Source: CAZAKO01 sp964546145 | Lineage (GTDB): Bacteria; Fidelibacterota; UBA2242 | NCBI GenBank assembly: GCA_964546145.1 | Contig: CAZJIU010000055.1 | Coordinates: 1-15,291 of the forward strand | Length of the DNA stretch: 15,291 nucleotides | Direction: 5' to 3' | Program-made: the position numbers and the translations under genes | The notes under the pieces: generated by a model | The model's input: only the letters and a program-made list of their open reading frames with translations | What the model was told of the DNA's origin: nothing | The model's database searches: none | In this document: in pieces, positions 15,258-15,291 of the stretch | How the letters are laid out: each line of letters begins with the position of its first letter | Position numbering within the stretch: the stretch's first letter is position 1

Positions 15258-15291
15258 TTTCAATCAACCTATAACCATTCCTAAAAACACG

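Noticed and set aside
15264..15291. Possible last codons of an upstream gene (frame ending TGA at 15264-15266)
   Set aside because: Only about eight codons are visible (VFLGMVIG), which is too few to call a gene, though it would fit a tightly packed gene ahead of nusB.
1..15291. CRISPR arrays, insertion sequences, prophage or integron parts
   Set aside because: No regularly spaced repeats, transposase or integrase motifs, or terminal inverted repeats were seen. The tRNA-Leu has no duplicated 3' end nearby that would suggest an attachment site.

Overview
The window is a dense, single-orientation (minus strand) stretch of a bacterial chromosome. Three outer-membrane features point to a didermic bacterium of the FCB (Fibrobacteres-Chlorobi-Bacteroidetes) superphylum: a TonB-dependent receptor with an N-terminal carboxypeptidase-regulatory-like domain, a PorV/PorQ-family barrel, and a very large secreted protein ending in a type-IX-secretion-like (Por) C-terminal domain. 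Several genes have near-perfect AAGGAGG Shine-Dalgarno sites and TTGACA-type promoters. Bacteroidia usually lack strong SD use, so I favour a deeper FCB lineage (Calditrichota, KSB1, Marinimicrobiota or Ignavibacteria-like). This placement is inference; there is no 16S in the window.

Reading in the direction of transcription (right to left), the first half is a housekeeping block for transcription and protein biogenesis: nusB (14829-15257), secA (11649-14717), a tRNA-Leu(UAG) gene (11447-11533), tig encoding trigger factor (10030-11313), and clpP (9419-10033). tig and clpP overlap by ATGA. A good promoter lies directly behind the tRNA. Between that promoter and tig sits a 14-codon mini-ORF with its own GGAGG site, whose stop codon overlaps the tig ribosome-binding site. 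ClpP carries an intact Ser and His, but Asn stands at the position of the catalytic Asp.

The second half is an apparent three-gene outer-membrane/secretion operon with its own promoter (9367-9396): a TonB-dependent receptor (6298-9315), a 1320-residue secreted protein with calcium-binding-type loops, a fibronectin-III-like region and a T9SS-type sorting domain (2293-6255), and a PorV/PorQ-like barrel (1206-2252). It ends at a clear intrinsic terminator (1126-1175). Two inverted repeats overlap the operon promoter and start site. The layout suggests that receptor, exported cargo and cargo-carrier-like barrel act as one cell-surface unit; the substrate is unknown.

The left edge holds the first 328 codons of a family 1 glycoside hydrolase with an N-terminal membrane anchor and an unusual Asp-rich loop. 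It is cut by the window boundary. No insertion sequences, CRISPR arrays, prophage genes or gene-free stretches over 300 bases are present. Start codons were adjusted inward from the longest possible ORF wherever a ribosome-binding site or signal peptide decided the case.
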